Source: Paenalcaligenes niemegkensis
Lineage (GTDB): Bacteria > Pseudomonadota > Gammaproteobacteria > Burkholderiales > Burkholderiaceae_B
Direction: 5' to 3'
Assembly: GCF_022230885.1 (NCBI RefSeq)
Contig: NZ_JAKGCT010000004.1
Location: 62,001 to 126,000 of the forward strand
Length of the DNA: 64,000 bases
Shown: positions 10,119-19,721 of the stretch, one piece after another
Position numbering within the stretch: position 1 is the stretch's first letter
Layout of the letters: each line of letters begins with the position of its first letter
Translations under genes and position numbers: made by a program
Notes under the pieces: generated by a model
Databases searched by the model: none
What the model was told of the DNA's origin: nothing
The model's input: the letters and a program-made list of their open reading frames with translations, nothing else

Positions 10119-10453
10119 GCGTGATTAATGCTTGGCGCGCAGTAGGCCTGCAGAACGTCTTGCTGACGTTTCATATTGCCGAGTAGCTGGTTCAGCCGTC
10201 CGAGTTCAGGCATCGCAAGATGGCGGATTTGAGCATCATTTTCTAGGATTCTGCTTAGCAGCTGCCGTCTGGCAGCCCTGTCAGTGGCGCTAAGCGTATC
10301 CACTTCACGTAATTGATCAACCGCATGTACGTAACGCTCGCTTAGTGAAACCACTTCGTCCCACTCATTAACCAGCGCAAGCTCGAGCATATTGCGCGTG
10401 ATTTCTGCGATAACTTCGTAATGCTGCAGAAGTGTTGAGGTATTTGTGCTCAT
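10115..10453 (-). CDS. fliT: Flagellar export chaperone FliT
   Basis: FliT is the small helical cytoplasmic chaperone of the filament cap protein FliD, and in enterics also an anti-FlhDC factor. The 112 residues are helical and charged with no membrane segment. NEWDEVVSLSERYVHAVDQL near residues 28-50 is typical of the family. The place immediately after fliD and fliS supports the call. Its stop overlaps the FliK-like start by 4 nt. Confidence 0.85.
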   Translation of the reverse strand: MSTNTSTLLQHYEVIAEITRNMLELALVNEWDEVVSLSERYVHAVDQLREVDTLSATDRAARRQLLSRILENDAQIRHLAMPELGRLNQLLGNMKRQQDVLQAYCAPSINHA

Positions 10454-10469
10454 GATAGGTGCCTAATGT

Positions 10470-10889
10470 CTACGCTCGTTGCGTGTCAACCGCAGTTGTC
10501 CAGGCCTGACTGAGTTCGCTAAGCAACTGCTCGGCGAGGTCGAGCTTGATGACATCGGCTTGCATGTTAGCGCGTAATAAATTATGGATAATGATTTCGT
10601 AGGTGGCAATCAGGTTGGTGGCGAGTTCGCCTCCTTCTTCGACACTGACCGAGGCTTTCAGGCCTGAGTCAACAATGTCGATGGCTTTGGATATAGCCAT
10701 GCCGCGCTGTGCAATATTGCCCTGTTGCAAATGCAGCTTTGCCTGCATGATCGCAGCCCGGGCGCCGTTATACAGCAAGGTAATCAGATGTTCAGGACTG
10801 GCGCTTAGCACTTCGGTTTCAAGGCCTACATTTGCATAGGCTTGAGCCGAGTGCCGTTTGTAGCCTTGCCGGTGGGCAGAGTACGTCAT
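10470..10889 (-). CDS. fliS: Flagellin export chaperone FliS
   Basis: FliS binds flagellin C-termini and prevents early polymerisation. It has 139 residues, the usual length. Diagnostic motifs are YANVGLETEVLSASPEHLITLLYNGARAAI near the N-terminus (two overlapping family segments) and ISKAIDIVDSGLKASV. It lies 11 nt after fliD and 16 nt before fliT. The flagellin gene itself is not in the window. Confidence 0.95.
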   Translation of the reverse strand: MTYSAHRQGYKRHSAQAYANVGLETEVLSASPEHLITLLYNGARAAIMQAKLHLQQGNIAQRGMAISKAIDIVDSGLKASVSVEEGGELATNLIATYEIIIHNLLRANMQADVIKLDLAEQLLSELSQAWTTAVDTQRA

Positions 10890-10900
10890 GTTGTCATCAA

Positions 10901-12298
10901 CTATGAATTGCTGTTGTTCATGTTCGAAAGCATGGACAACTGTTGGGTTAAATAACTACTGATGCCATTCATTTGGTTCACCATGACGTCAAGCTGAGAA
11001 AACTGGCGTCGGTAGTTTTCCATTTTTATATCAATACGCTCTTCGGCCCTGATCATCTGGCTGGCCAGCTGTTTGATATTTTCGTTAATACTCTCGTTAA
11101 CGTTATCGATAAAGCCGTCTTTATCCAGATAGGGCTCAGTGACGTCCATAACGCGTTTGCTTAAGCCGTTGTCGCCGGTCAGCAGTTTTGTGACATCAAC
11201 CAGGTCGTCTTTTAAGGCAGCTTCGAGTTTAGTGTCATCGATCAGAAGTTTGCCGTCTATAGGGTCGGTGGTGATGCCTAACTGGCTTAAGTTGCGCAGA
11301 TTGCCTTCTTCAGAAAAAACGTTCAGCGAATCCCGAACCTGGGACTGTATACGGCGAGTTAAGGAGTCGCCTGTTAAGGCGCTGGCTTGCTGTGCTTCTA
11401 CGTCGTAGCTGGTGAGCGACTTAAGTGTGCTGTGGAGGGAATTGTAGGCATCCACAAAACCTTTGATGGCTTTAGTCGCTACGCTGTCATCGCGGACTAT
11501 GCTGATATTGACGTCGCTATCGCTGCTTAACTCGTTCAGCCTCAGTGTAACGCCTTCAATGGCGTTCTCTACCGTGTTGCTTTGGCTTGTGATATCGATG
11601 TCATTGATGGTGAGCTTGGCATTGTTTGCCAGGGTCTGTGTGAAATCGCTGTCGTCAGGACTGGAGGCATCGAAGCCGAAAAAAGCGTTGAGCTCGGCGT
11701 TGTCCCTGATCTCGATCTTGCTGACTGATGCGTCAGTACCCGTATTGTTGGCAGTGATCATCAGGCGATGCGGAGCGTCGGGGTCGCCTGTATTTACCAG
11801 GGTTGCGCTGATTCCCAGTTTTGAGTCACTGTTAATGGCCTTGACCATGCCTTCGAGAGAATTTGAAAAACCTTCAAGGCTGATCTCGTGCTGATCGCCA
11901 TTACCCAGGGTGACGCTAAGAGTTCCGCCCTCAGTTTCGCTGTTGGCATCGCTACGGCTGGCTTGCGGGGCGAAGGTCAGGCGGTGTGCGCTAGCCAGCT
12001 GTGTGACGTTGACACTGTAATTGCCGGCAATGGCGGTATTGTCGGCCGTGACCCTGATGGAGTCTTTAGACGAGCTTGCGCGCAGTGCCCCGTAGGTATC
12101 TGTGTTGCCCAGGGTCTTGGCTGCAGTTTGCAAGGCGTCGATGGCGCTTTTCAGTTTGCTATAGCCGGACAGGCGGTTTTCGGCCTCGATCTGTTTGTTC
12201 TGTATCAAGACCAAAGAACTGTTCTCTGCCTTGCGCAGATCAGCGAGCAGGTCGTCCAGGGGAAGGCCTGAACCTACTCCAATTGAAGATATTGCCAT
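10901..12298 (-). CDS. fliD: Flagellar filament cap protein FliD
   Basis: FliD forms the pentameric cap that folds flagellin at the filament tip. The 465-residue protein starts with ISSIGVGSGLPLDDLLADL, the conserved FliD_N opening. It has the variable, surface-exposed Ser/Thr/Asp-rich middle, and the FliD_C domain ends in a coiled coil with LDVMVNQMNGISSYLTQQL. A good ribosome site (AAGGAG, 9 nt before the ATG) fixes the start. It is followed by fliS and fliT. Confidence 0.96.
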   Translation of the reverse strand: MAISSIGVGSGLPLDDLLADLRKAENSSLVLIQNKQIEAENRLSGYSKLKSAIDALQTAAKTLGNTDTYGALRASSSKDSIRVTADNTAIAGNYSVNVTQLASAHRLTFAPQASRSDANSETEGGTLSVTLGNGDQHEISLEGFSNSLEGMVKAINSDSKLGISATLVNTGDPDAPHRLMITANNTGTDASVSKIEIRDNAELNAFFGFDASSPDDSDFTQTLANNAKLTINDIDITSQSNTVENAIEGVTLRLNELSSDSDVNISIVRDDSVATKAIKGFVDAYNSLHSTLKSLTSYDVEAQQASALTGDSLTRRIQSQVRDSLNVFSEEGNLRNLSQLGITTDPIDGKLLIDDTKLEAALKDDLVDVTKLLTGDNGLSKRVMDVTEPYLDKDGFIDNVNESINENIKQLASQMIRAEERIDIKMENYRRQFSQLDVMVNQMNGISSYLTQQLSMLSNMNNSNS

Positions 12299-12404
12299 TT
12301 GATTTTACTCCTTGAGCATTATTTTGCCGTAATACCGTGCGAGACAAAGCGCCTGTTAAGCCGTATAAACTGCTGTAGCTTGCTACTTATCTGTACCGAG
12401 ACAG

Positions 12405-12824
12405 TCAGGCTTTGGTATTGATGCCATTACCTTGGAATTGAATAATCATCTTGGCAACCGCTAAGGCCGCCTCAGATGGGATTGTACGAAGCACGTCACC
12501 CGATTCGTTATCTATCAATGTTAAAACAATGCGCTGGGTATCCGGGTCTATATCAAAACGCATACCCGTTGCCCAGGCTTTCATCGAATCGTTTAAGTGT
12601 TCCAGGGCTTTATCCAGCGAGCTGCTTTCGTGCTCGTGAGCAGCAGGCTGTTTTTTCATGTGTGGCCTGACGCTCGCGTCGTTTGCGGCGCTTTGAGTCT
12701 TCTCCGGAGCATTTACCGTGGCGGCCACGTTGATGTTTTGCACGGCGGAATTCTCATCAGCATCTGGGCCAGCAAGGCCGGCTGGAGCATGGGTGAAAGA
12801 ATGAACGGCAAGAGGATCGATCAT
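12405..12824 (-). CDS. flaG: FlaG family protein
   Basis: FlaG proteins influence filament length; the mechanism is unclear. The 139-residue protein ends in the family domain: FDIDPDTQRIVLTLIDNESGDVL and EAALAVAKMIIQFQGNGINTKA. The first 60 residues are variable. The start at 12824 is chosen because GGAG lies 9 nt upstream. An in-frame start at 12899 would overrun this site and has no support. A good FliA-type promoter lies 91-117 nt upstream (12915-12941), so the gene is probably a late flagellar gene. Confidence 0.9.
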   Translation of the reverse strand: MIDPLAVHSFTHAPAGLAGPDADENSAVQNINVAATVNAPEKTQSAANDASVRPHMKKQPAAHEHESSSLDKALEHLNDSMKAWATGMRFDIDPDTQRIVLTLIDNESGDVLRTIPSEAALAVAKMIIQFQGNGINTKA

Positions 12825-12914
12825 GGATTTGGCTCCGGAAGCTAGAGTAATTGGCGGTAGCGATCGTGTATAAATACAGCCATTTTCAGACGCCTCCACC
12901 TGTGCTTAAAGCGG

Positions 12915-12941
12915 TTTACGGCTGCTTGAATCGCTTCTTTA
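12915..12941 (-). promoter_or_regulatory. Candidate sigma-28 (FliA) promoter of flaG
   Basis: Read on the minus strand the site is CTAAAG, then 13 more bases, then GCCGTAAA, so TAAA is followed 15 nt later by GCCG as in the E. coli sigma-28 consensus TAAA-N15-GCCGATAA. It lies about 90 nt upstream of the flaG start and inside the flaG-fliA intergenic region. Two chemoreceptor genes in this window have similar sites, which strengthens the call. Confidence 0.65.
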
Positions 12942-13106
12942 GCCCCATGGCGCAGCAAACTTTTCTGGAATAAGGCGCGTGTTGACAGGATGCGGCTGAG
13001 CAATGGGAAGAATAGGCTGCAATTCTCTTTATTGATCCACAGAACAAGTTGGGAGAGTGGGCGCGAGAATAAGATCATATTTTTATAAACTGCCGGATTA
13101 CTTGTC

Positions 13107-13862
13107 ATGTTCAGTTCTGAAGACTCTCTGGTCGAGCAGTATGCTCCGCTGGTCCGTCGCCAGGCACTGCAGCTGGTGTCTCGCTTGCCCTCCAGCGTCG
13201 AGCTTGACGACCTGATTCAGGCGGGCATGATGGGCCTGCTTGATGCAATCAGGCGCTATCAAATCATGGCTGAGGCCCAATTTGAAACCTACGCCGTCAC
13301 ACGCATCCGTGGTGCCATGGTCGACGAGCTGCGCAGTCAGGACTGGCTGCCGCGTAGTGTCAGAACCAAAGCGCGTACTATCGAATTGGCGCTAAGCGCG
13401 CTACGTCAGCGATTCATGCGCGAACCTTCTGAGCAGGAAGTTGCCGACGAGCTACAGCTAGGTCTCGAGCAGTATCGATTGTTGCTCGAAGAGGCCAGCG
13501 GAGTTCAGGTGGTGCATTATGAAGACCTGGCCAGACGGTCCGAGGGCGGGGGCGACGTGCTTGAGTTTTTGTCCAGTGCTGAAAGTACCGTCCATACAGA
13601 CAATCCTTTTAATCAGATTGTTTCCAACGAGCTTCGTCTGGCGCTGATTGAGGCTATTAATGCCCTTCCCGAGCGAGAGAAGCTCTTGCTCGCGCTCCAG
13701 TTTGAACAAGACCTGAATCAAAAAGAAATCGCTGCCGTGATGGAAGTGACTGAAGGGCGCGTGTCACAGCTTAGATCCCAAGCCATAGCGCGTATACGTG
13801 CAAGTCTGGCCAGCGCTCAGTGGCACGGCAGGCCTGAGGAAGTGGCGGAGCACTTGCTGTAG
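13107..13862 (+). CDS. fliA: Flagellar sigma factor FliA (sigma-28)
   Basis: FliA directs RNA polymerase to late flagellar and chemotaxis genes. The 251-residue protein shows sigma-70-family regions 2, 3 and 4. Region 2 has DLIQAGMMGLLDAIRRY and FETYAVTRIRGAMVDELR, region 3 has REPSEQEVADELQLGLEQY, and region 4 has LPEREKLLLALQFEQDLNQKEI with the helix-turn-helix MEVTEGRVSQLRSQA. It is divergent from flaG. No good Shine-Dalgarno precedes the ATG. At least three sites resembling its target promoters occur in this window. Confidence 0.96.
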   Translation: MFSSEDSLVEQYAPLVRRQALQLVSRLPSSVELDDLIQAGMMGLLDAIRRYQIMAEAQFETYAVTRIRGAMVDELRSQDWLPRSVRTKARTIELALSALRQRFMREPSEQEVADELQLGLEQYRLLLEEASGVQVVHYEDLARRSEGGGDVLEFLSSAESTVHTDNPFNQIVSNELRLALIEAINALPEREKLLLALQFEQDLNQKEIAAVMEVTEGRVSQLRSQAIARIRASLASAQWHGRPEEVAEHLL

Positions 13863-14006
13863 TACAGGTTAAGTGGAAAAGAAGAAATCTATTCATAAGA
13901 GGTAGCGCAGTTTTTTAAGAAACTGGAAGCGCATACAAGCCCCTGAGTTGTGCGCGATCTGTCAAAATAGACATGAGATCGCATCGACCATAATCAGGAG
14001 GCTACC

Positions 14007-14840
14007 GTGTCCATCCACGATGATCCAAAGGACTATAGCGACCTTAAATTGGCCGTGAAGCTGCTTGAGGCACCCTCTATCACCGCAAGGCTGTCTAACA
14101 TTATCGGCTCGCCCATCGAGGGGGCTGTGAAAAGGCTGCCCGCATCCGTTTCAAAAAAGGTTAATGGAGTGGTCGAGGCAGCGCTACACAAGTCAGTAGA
14201 TGTAGCGCTAAGCAGCCTGGACAATACGCCTAATAAATTGGCTTCAAATAAGCTGCATAAGCTCTATGCAGCAGGCTCAGGAGCCATAGGTGGGGCATTT
14301 GGTTTTGCCGCCTTGTTTGTAGAGCTGCCCATATCTACCACCTTGATGATGCGTTCGGTGGCTGATATCGCGCGTAGTGAAGGCTTCGATCTACAGGATC
14401 TGACGACCAAGCTAGCCTGTGTCGAAGTCTTTGCAATGGGTGGAAAGACCAAAAGCGATGACGCAACTGAAACCGGCTACTACCTTACGCGTGGCTTCAC
14501 CACTGAAACCATGCGTCATTTATCCAAAGAGCTTGTTGAAATCGCAGCCAAACAAGGCGCTCATGCGATGAGCGCAAGTTTCACCCCATCACAGGCCGGA
14601 AAATGGCTGGCCGCCTTAATTGAAAAAGTAGCCAGCCAGTTCGGCGTCGTTATCACCAATAAGTTTGCCGCCCAGGCCGTTCCCTTGCTGGGCGCAGCCA
14701 CCGGAGCGACTATCAACACGTTATTTCTCGACTTTTACCAGGAAATGGCACGCGGACACTTCATCATTAAACGGCTGGAGCATAAGTATGGGTATGAAGC
14801 GGTGAAGGCCGAGTATGTGGTGATGCGCAAGGGCTGCTAA
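14007..14840 (+). CDS. EcsC family protein
   Basis: The 277-residue protein matches the EcsC family (named after a Bacillus gene; biochemical role unknown). It has a Gly/Ala-rich helical hairpin, probably membrane-associated (AGSGAIGGAFGFAALFVELP, about residues 90-110). The family segments MMRSVADIARSEGFDL and LACVEVFAMGG follow, and a second Gly/Ala-rich part (AVPLLGAATGATINTLF) lies near 230-248. The GTG start at 14007 is supported by a strong AGGAGG six bases upstream. It converges on the aer-like gene with 16 nt between stops. No partner genes hint at a pathway. Confidence 0.85.
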   Translation: MSIHDDPKDYSDLKLAVKLLEAPSITARLSNIIGSPIEGAVKRLPASVSKKVNGVVEAALHKSVDVALSSLDNTPNKLASNKLHKLYAAGSGAIGGAFGFAALFVELPISTTLMMRSVADIARSEGFDLQDLTTKLACVEVFAMGGKTKSDDATETGYYLTRGFTTETMRHLSKELVEIAAKQGAHAMSASFTPSQAGKWLAALIEKVASQFGVVITNKFAAQAVPLLGAATGATINTLFLDFYQEMARGHFIIKRLEHKYGYEAVKAEYVVMRKGC

Positions 14841-14856
14841 TGTGAGCGCAACGAAG

Positions 14857-16458
14857 CTAATGAAATTGTACATGGCTTTCGGTCGCCAGCACGCGTATGG
14901 CGACGTCCAACTCTTGAGTCTCGTGGGCCAACTGGGCAACAGTCTCACCAAGGCGTTCTACAAAATCGGCGTTTTGGTGGGTGGCGTGGTCAATTTGCGT
15001 GATGGCTTGGCTGATTTGCTGCAGGCCTGTGGCTTGTTCTAGTGATGCACTGGAAATTTCAGCGATGACGCTGCTGACTTGCTGGGTCGCCTCCACCATG
15101 TTGCGCATGCTTTGGCCGGCGATTTCCGCCTGGGATACGCCTGTGCTAACCAGACTCGCCGATTCTTGGATCAGTGTCTTGATTTCGCCTGCGGCTTGCG
15201 AGCTGCGCTGGGCGAGATTGCGGACTTCGCCTGCCACGACAGCGAAGCCTCGGCCCGCCTCACCAGCGCGAGCACTTTCTACGGCGGCATTTAAGGCCAG
15301 AATGTTGGTTTGAAAGGCGATGCCTTCAATAATGGTGATGATATCCGCAATTTGCCTGGAGCTTTGGTGTATGTCCTGGATGGTGCCCACCAGATTGCTG
15401 ACTTCAGCGCCACCACGCTGTGCGGTCTCCATGCTGCTGCTGGCAAGCTGATTAGCCAATTGGGCATTGTCGGCGTTTTGTTGCACGGTAACAGTAAGCT
15501 CTTCCATGCTGGCTGCGGTTTGCTGTAGTGAGTTGGCCTGCTCATGCGTGCGTAGTGAAAGGCTCTCGTTGGCATGGTGCAACTGAGCTACGACTTCGTC
15601 GGCAGCCTGAACTCCTCGGCGCGTTTCGCCTGAGATGCCAGTCAGGCTTTTACGCATTAAATCCAGGTTAAAAAAGAGCCGCTGGTTTTCTTCAAAACCT
15701 TCCAGGCCAAGTTGCTCCAGCTTCAGAAGCAGGTTGCCAGTGGAGATTTGCTGTACCACCATCGAGGCATGCCGAATGGGATTCGCGATACGGCGGGCCA
15801 AACGTCTGGCATAAGCCATTATCCATAAGCCCATTACGACTGGAGGTACAAAGCGTAGCCAGTCGGGTTCTGCCAAGGCGGGATGAGTGATGCTGGCAGC
15901 GGTGACGAGCATTGCGATGATGGCAAGCCCCGCCATGCGTACCTGGGTTCCCGGGATGTTATTGCTAAAAGGACGTTTCAGGCTATGTAGCGCCCAGCGC
16001 CAGCCAGTGGGCACGATATTGCCGCGCTGCAGGGCGCGCCCCCGAGTCTGCTTGTTGCTTAGCTGTTCGTAGAAGGCAGAGGCTTCGTTAATTTGTTCGG
16101 CAGAGGGTTTGACGCGTACTGAGGCGTAGCCCGTTATGGTCTCGTTTTCAAAAATGGGGGCGACTAGGGCGTGTACCCAGTAATACCCTCCGTCTTTGCG
16201 ACGGTTTTTTACCAGTCCCATCCAGGGACGGCCATTTTTTAAGGTAGTCCAGAAATCCTCAAAGGCTTCGGGCGGCATGTCGGGATGGCGTACGATATTC
16301 TGAGGCTGACCGATGAGTTCCTCGCGAGCATAGCCGCTGATGTCAATAAACGCAGGGTTGGCGTAAGTAATTCGCCCCTTTAGATCCGTTTTGGAAATAA
16401 GGTATTGTTCTGGCCCAAGGGTTGTCTCCACCTGGGTAATCGGTAAGTTTATTCGCAT
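14857..16458 (-). CDS. Aer-like PAS-domain aerotaxis/energy-sensing chemoreceptor (copy 1)
   Basis: The 533-residue protein has an N-terminal PAS domain (about 15-120: [40 protein letters not shown]) as in FAD-binding Aer. A membrane hairpin follows (about 174-192 and 203-218), then a HAMP-like linker and a methyl-accepting signalling domain. The universal tip lies near 380-415 ([18 protein letters not shown]). It lacks a periplasmic ligand domain, so it senses an internal redox or energy state (known for Aer; inferred here). A good AGGGGA ribosome site precedes the ATG. A FliA-type promoter lies about 115-140 nt upstream. Confidence 0.92.
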   Translation of the reverse strand: MRINLPITQVETTLGPEQYLISKTDLKGRITYANPAFIDISGYAREELIGQPQNIVRHPDMPPEAFEDFWTTLKNGRPWMGLVKNRRKDGGYYWVHALVAPIFENETITGYASVRVKPSAEQINEASAFYEQLSNKQTRGRALQRGNIVPTGWRWALHSLKRPFSNNIPGTQVRMAGLAIIAMLVTAASITHPALAEPDWLRFVPPVVMGLWIMAYARRLARRIANPIRHASMVVQQISTGNLLLKLEQLGLEGFEENQRLFFNLDLMRKSLTGISGETRRGVQAADEVVAQLHHANESLSLRTHEQANSLQQTAASMEELTVTVQQNADNAQLANQLASSSMETAQRGGAEVSNLVGTIQDIHQSSRQIADIITIIEGIAFQTNILALNAAVESARAGEAGRGFAVVAGEVRNLAQRSSQAAGEIKTLIQESASLVSTGVSQAEIAGQSMRNMVEATQQVSSVIAEISSASLEQATGLQQISQAITQIDHATHQNADFVERLGETVAQLAHETQELDVAIRVLATESHVQFH

Positions 16459-16570
16459 AGCTTCGTCCCCTACATAAAACTTACGATGTACGTTAAGAAG
16501 GGCGATTCTGCGTTAAATGTGACCGCCGTTATAAGGACCCGCTAATTTTAAAATTAGTGTCTAGGCCTTC

Positions 16571-16598
16571 TTAACGGCGTTATGGCATTATTACTTTA
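16571..16598 (-). promoter_or_regulatory. Candidate sigma-28 (FliA) promoter of aer-like copy 1
   Basis: On the minus strand CTAAAGTAA is followed by GCCGTTAA, with 16 nt between TAAA and GCCG (15 in the consensus). GCCGTTAA matches the -10 consensus GCCGATAA at 7 of 8 positions. It lies in the 252-nt gap upstream of the receptor start. A perfect 16-nt AT-rich palindrome (16542-16557) lies just downstream, in the transcribed leader, and could fold as a hairpin. Confidence 0.6.
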
Positions 16599-16710
16599 GG
16601 GTTCGATTAATAACACTTTGAAAGTTAATGTAATCATATGTAGAAAGTGATTATAAGGCGGGTCGGAAAGCGGCATTCAGCCATGCAATGACATCAGTTT
16701 GCTTGGCCAG

Positions 16711-18308
16711 TCAATGCCTGGGGATTTGGCTGTTAAGTACCCGTATAGACTGATCAAGCTCTTGAGCCTGTTCCGAGATGGCGCTTACCGTTGCCCCCAG
16801 GTTGTCGACAAGGCTGGTGTTTTGGCGGGTCACCTCATCCATGTTTGAAACGGCGATATTGATTTGGTGCAGCCCGATGGCTTGTTCCTCTGAGGCGTAG
16901 GTGATTTCATTGATAATGTCACTGACCCGTTGCACAGACTCTTCTATGTCTTTCATGGTCAGTCCTGCCTGTTCGGCTTTATGCACACCTTCATTCATGC
17001 GCGTCACTGATTCTGCTATCAATGTTTTGATTTCACCCGCCGCTTTAGAGCTGCGTTGCGCGAGGCTGCGCACTTCGCCCGCTACAACGGCAAAACCTCG
17101 GCCTGCTTCACCCGCACGAGCGCTTTCTACAGCCGCATTCAATGCCAGAATATTGGTTTGAAAGGCGATGCCGTCTATAAGGTCTACGATGTCAGTGATT
17201 TGGCGTGAGCTGTCGTGTATGTCTTGCATCGTGATGCCTAGCTCGTTTACGGCAACTCCGCCTCGTTTGGCGGTTTGCATGCTGTTGTCGGCTAGCTGAC
17301 TGGCGAGCACGGCATTGTCGGCGTTTTGTTTCACTGTGACGGTTAGCTCTTCCATGCTGGCGGCAGTTTGTTGTAACGAATCAGCTTGGTGATTAGTGCG
17401 CTCGGACAGGTACTGATTGTTGCTATGCAGTTCAGCAGCCGCCTGCAGGGATGCTTCGATGCCCCGGTGGGTGTCGGACGCTATGCCCGTGAGGCTTTTA
17501 CGCATCAGCTCCAGACAAAAATACAGTTGGCCAGTCTCATTGTGGGGGATGGATTGTGTATCTTCAATATGCAGCATCAGGTTTCCGGTGGCTATTTGCT
17601 GGGCAATGCGCGAAGCATTGGCCAATGATGTCACCATGCGTTGAGCTATGCGCCAACCGTAGCCCATAAACAGGGCAAGGCTAGCCAGTACCAGCAGGCC
17701 CAGGCCGGATTTCTGATCGGCCTCCACGCCCCCGACAGGGCAAGGTAAGTGGTGCCGCTGACGATGGCAATGGCCATGACTGATAATCTGAACATGCTGG
17801 ATCGTAATGAACGATTGAAAGGCATGTGCAATAGCTCTCTTGCCCGACGCCAGCCGGTGGGGGCGATACGGCCTTCTTTTAGGGTGTGGTTGCTGCGCCG
17901 GCCTTTGTTAAGGTGTTGGTAGAACTGTTCGGCTTGAGCGATTTGCTCGGCACTGGGCCGAACGCGTACCGAGGCGTAACCCACCACTTTCTGGTTTTCA
18001 TAAAGGGGTGAAACCAGCGCTTGAACCCAATAGTAACCGCCGTCTTTTCGTCGATTTTTGACCAGCCCCAGCCATGGCTTCTGAGCCTTTAGCGTTTCCC
18101 AGAGATCGTGAAAGCCAGCCGGGGGCATGTCGGGATGTCGCACGATATTATGAGCTTTGCCGATCAGTTCATCCCGGGTGAAGCCACTGATTTCAATAAA
18201 GGCAGGGTTGGCGTAGGTAATACGCCCCTTAAGGTCCGTTTTAGAGATCAAGTATTGATCGGGGCGTAGCTGGGTTTCTACCTGGGTGACCGGAAAGTTT
18301 TTGCGCAT
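16711..18308 (-). CDS. Aer-like PAS-domain chemoreceptor (copy 2), frame broken as read
   Basis: This is a tandem paralogue of the preceding receptor with the same layout: PAS ([28 protein letters not shown]), membrane hairpin, HAMP-like linker, and signalling domain with [18 protein letters not shown]. The N-terminal 190 residues and the remainder are in different frames. They join at a run of five C (plus strand 17729-17733); a sixth base restores 532 residues, equal to copy 1. The ATG at 18308 is chosen because it aligns with the start of copy 1; upstream in-frame codons lack conservation. A FliA-type promoter lies about 145-170 nt upstream. Confidence 0.87.
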
Positions 18309-18451
18309 TAAGGGGTTAACTCGATAAATAGCCACCAATACATGATTGATGAAAGCAGACGAAGGACTCATGGGGTTATGGCAAGAAATTTGCTTGAAAA
18401 ACCCTGCAATAAAGGCTTTTAAGTGTCTTGAAGCCATGCCTGAGATAGCAG

Positions 18452-18478
18452 TAGACGGCAGATTTACCGAATTCTTTA
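18452..18478 (-). promoter_or_regulatory. Candidate sigma-28 (FliA) promoter of aer-like copy 2
   Basis: On the minus strand CTAAAGAA is followed by GCCGTCTA, with exactly 15 nt between TAAA and GCCG. The site shares the CTAAAG..GCCGT core with the sites before flaG and aer-like copy 1. The implied leader is about 140 nt. Confidence 0.55.
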
Positions 18479-18619
18479 GGGTGGGGCGCTTTGTTTTTTA
18501 TTATCTCTGATGAGCTAAACCGAATTTGCATGGCTTGTGTAGTGTGGAAATGTCAGCAGGTTATAATGCCCTTGCTTTTCCGTTGGCACATAACGGTAAC
18601 CGTCAGCCTTAGGTTTTTT

Positions 18620-19560
18620 GTGACACCCCACCACTCTGAACTTGCTGTTACTACTGAACTTGTGGCCGTCTTAGCAGCGGTAAGCCAAGGTGAACCGCGC
18701 GTTCTTACTACCGAATGTGGCCGTGCTTTACCGTCGGGCCCGCTTGAGCATACGCACCGCTCATTGCAAACCGGCCTGCGCGAATGGGTCGAAACACGCA
18801 CCCACCATCCCCTGGGCTATGTAGAACAGCTATATACCTTTGCTGATCATGGCCGTTTTGATGCCTCGGGCGAACGGGTTATCTCGGTAAGTTATCTGGG
18901 GCTTACGCTGGAGGGCGATGAACAGGCAGTGGCCGATGTGGGCTGGCAAGACTGGTATCGCTACTTTCCGTGGGAAGATCGCCGGCAGGGCGAATCACCC
19001 CTGTTAAGCACTGTGATCCAGCCTCAATTGCAGGCTTGGGCCAACTCAGCCCAGGCTTGTACCGAACAGTACCAGCGTTGGCAGCGCGCTTGCTACACTT
19101 TCGGTTTTGATGGGGCTGCCTGGAACGAAGACATGGCATTGCAGCGTTATGAGCTGTTGTTTGAGGCGCGTCTCATACCCGAAGCCTTGCGGGCAGGCAA
19201 CGCTATTGATTCTTTGGAAGAAGAAGGTCTTTTGGGCCTGCCGATGCGTTTTGACCATCGCCGCATTCTTGCTACGGGTGTGGCGCGCTTACGTGCCAAA
19301 ATCAAATATCGTCCTGTGGTGTTTGAGCTAATGCCCCCGAGTTTACCTTGCTGCAGCTTCAGCACACTGTAGAGGCTCTGGCAGGCCGCGGCCTGCATAA
19401 GCAAAATTTCAGACGGCTTATCGAACAGCAGAATCTGGTGGAAGAAACTGGCGGGGTCGCACTGGGCGGCGCAGGCCGTCCAGCTAAACTATTTCGCTTC
19501 AAAGGCGATGTGGTTATCGAGCGAGCCATCGCCGGCACCAAGCTTCCACTTGCACGATAA
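18620..19560 (+). CDS. nadQ: NadQ-like NAD-biosynthesis regulator (Nudix-like plus winged helix), frame broken as read
   Basis: NadQ-type proteins repress NAD-synthesis genes in alpha- and betaproteobacteria. The N-terminal part is Nudix-like (residues about 8-150: LPSGPLEHTHRSLQTGLREWVE, then GYVEQLYTFAD), without a clear catalytic Nudix box. The C-terminal part is a winged-helix domain ending in GGAGRPAKLFRF. The frame breaks at five C (19334-19338); a sixth C joins VFELMPPEF to TLLQLQHTVEAL, giving about 313 residues. The GTG at 18620 follows an AGG; an ATG at 18566 is the alternative. The adjacent nadC and twin palindromes between the genes support the role. NrtR is the main alternative name. 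Confidence 0.72.
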
Positions 19561-19647
19561 GCCTGCTAACCAAACTCCTTAAGCCTGAACTGAATCTCGT
19601 TTTATTGTGTGAGTGTACTGTTTTGAATACGGTATCTCGCACTGTGC

Positions 19648-19677
19648 TTGACAGTTAATTATGCTCACGTTTAGCAT
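19648..19677 (+). promoter_or_regulatory. Predicted sigma-70 promoter of nadC
   Basis: A perfect -35 TTGACA (19648-19653) is followed 18 nt later by TAGCAT (19672-19677), 4 of 6 matches to the -10 consensus. The distance to the nadC ATG at 19764 leaves a leader of about 80 nt. An inverted repeat (19659-19679) covers the spacer and -10, as expected for repression by occlusion. Confidence 0.6.
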
Positions 19678-19679
19678 AA
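19659..19679. promoter_or_regulatory. Candidate NadQ operator 1
   Basis: Seven-base arms TTATGCT and AGCATAA flank a 7-nt spacer. Its central 17 bases (19661-19677) match those of a second palindrome 61 bp downstream at 12 of 17 positions. It overlaps the -10 element of the predicted nadC promoter. Confidence 0.6.
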
Positions 19680-19721
19680 GGTCCATGGGCATGAACGCAT
19701 GTCATTTTTTTCAAATACAAA

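Noticed and set aside
12842-13108. 88-codon minus-strand reading frame between flaG and fliA
   Set aside because: No family similarity, no ribosome site, contains the candidate FliA promoter of flaG, and overlaps the fliA start.
13908-13925. CAGTTT/AAACTG hairpin after fliA as a terminator
   Set aside because: The stem is six mostly A-T pairs and lacks a following T-tract; too weak to call.
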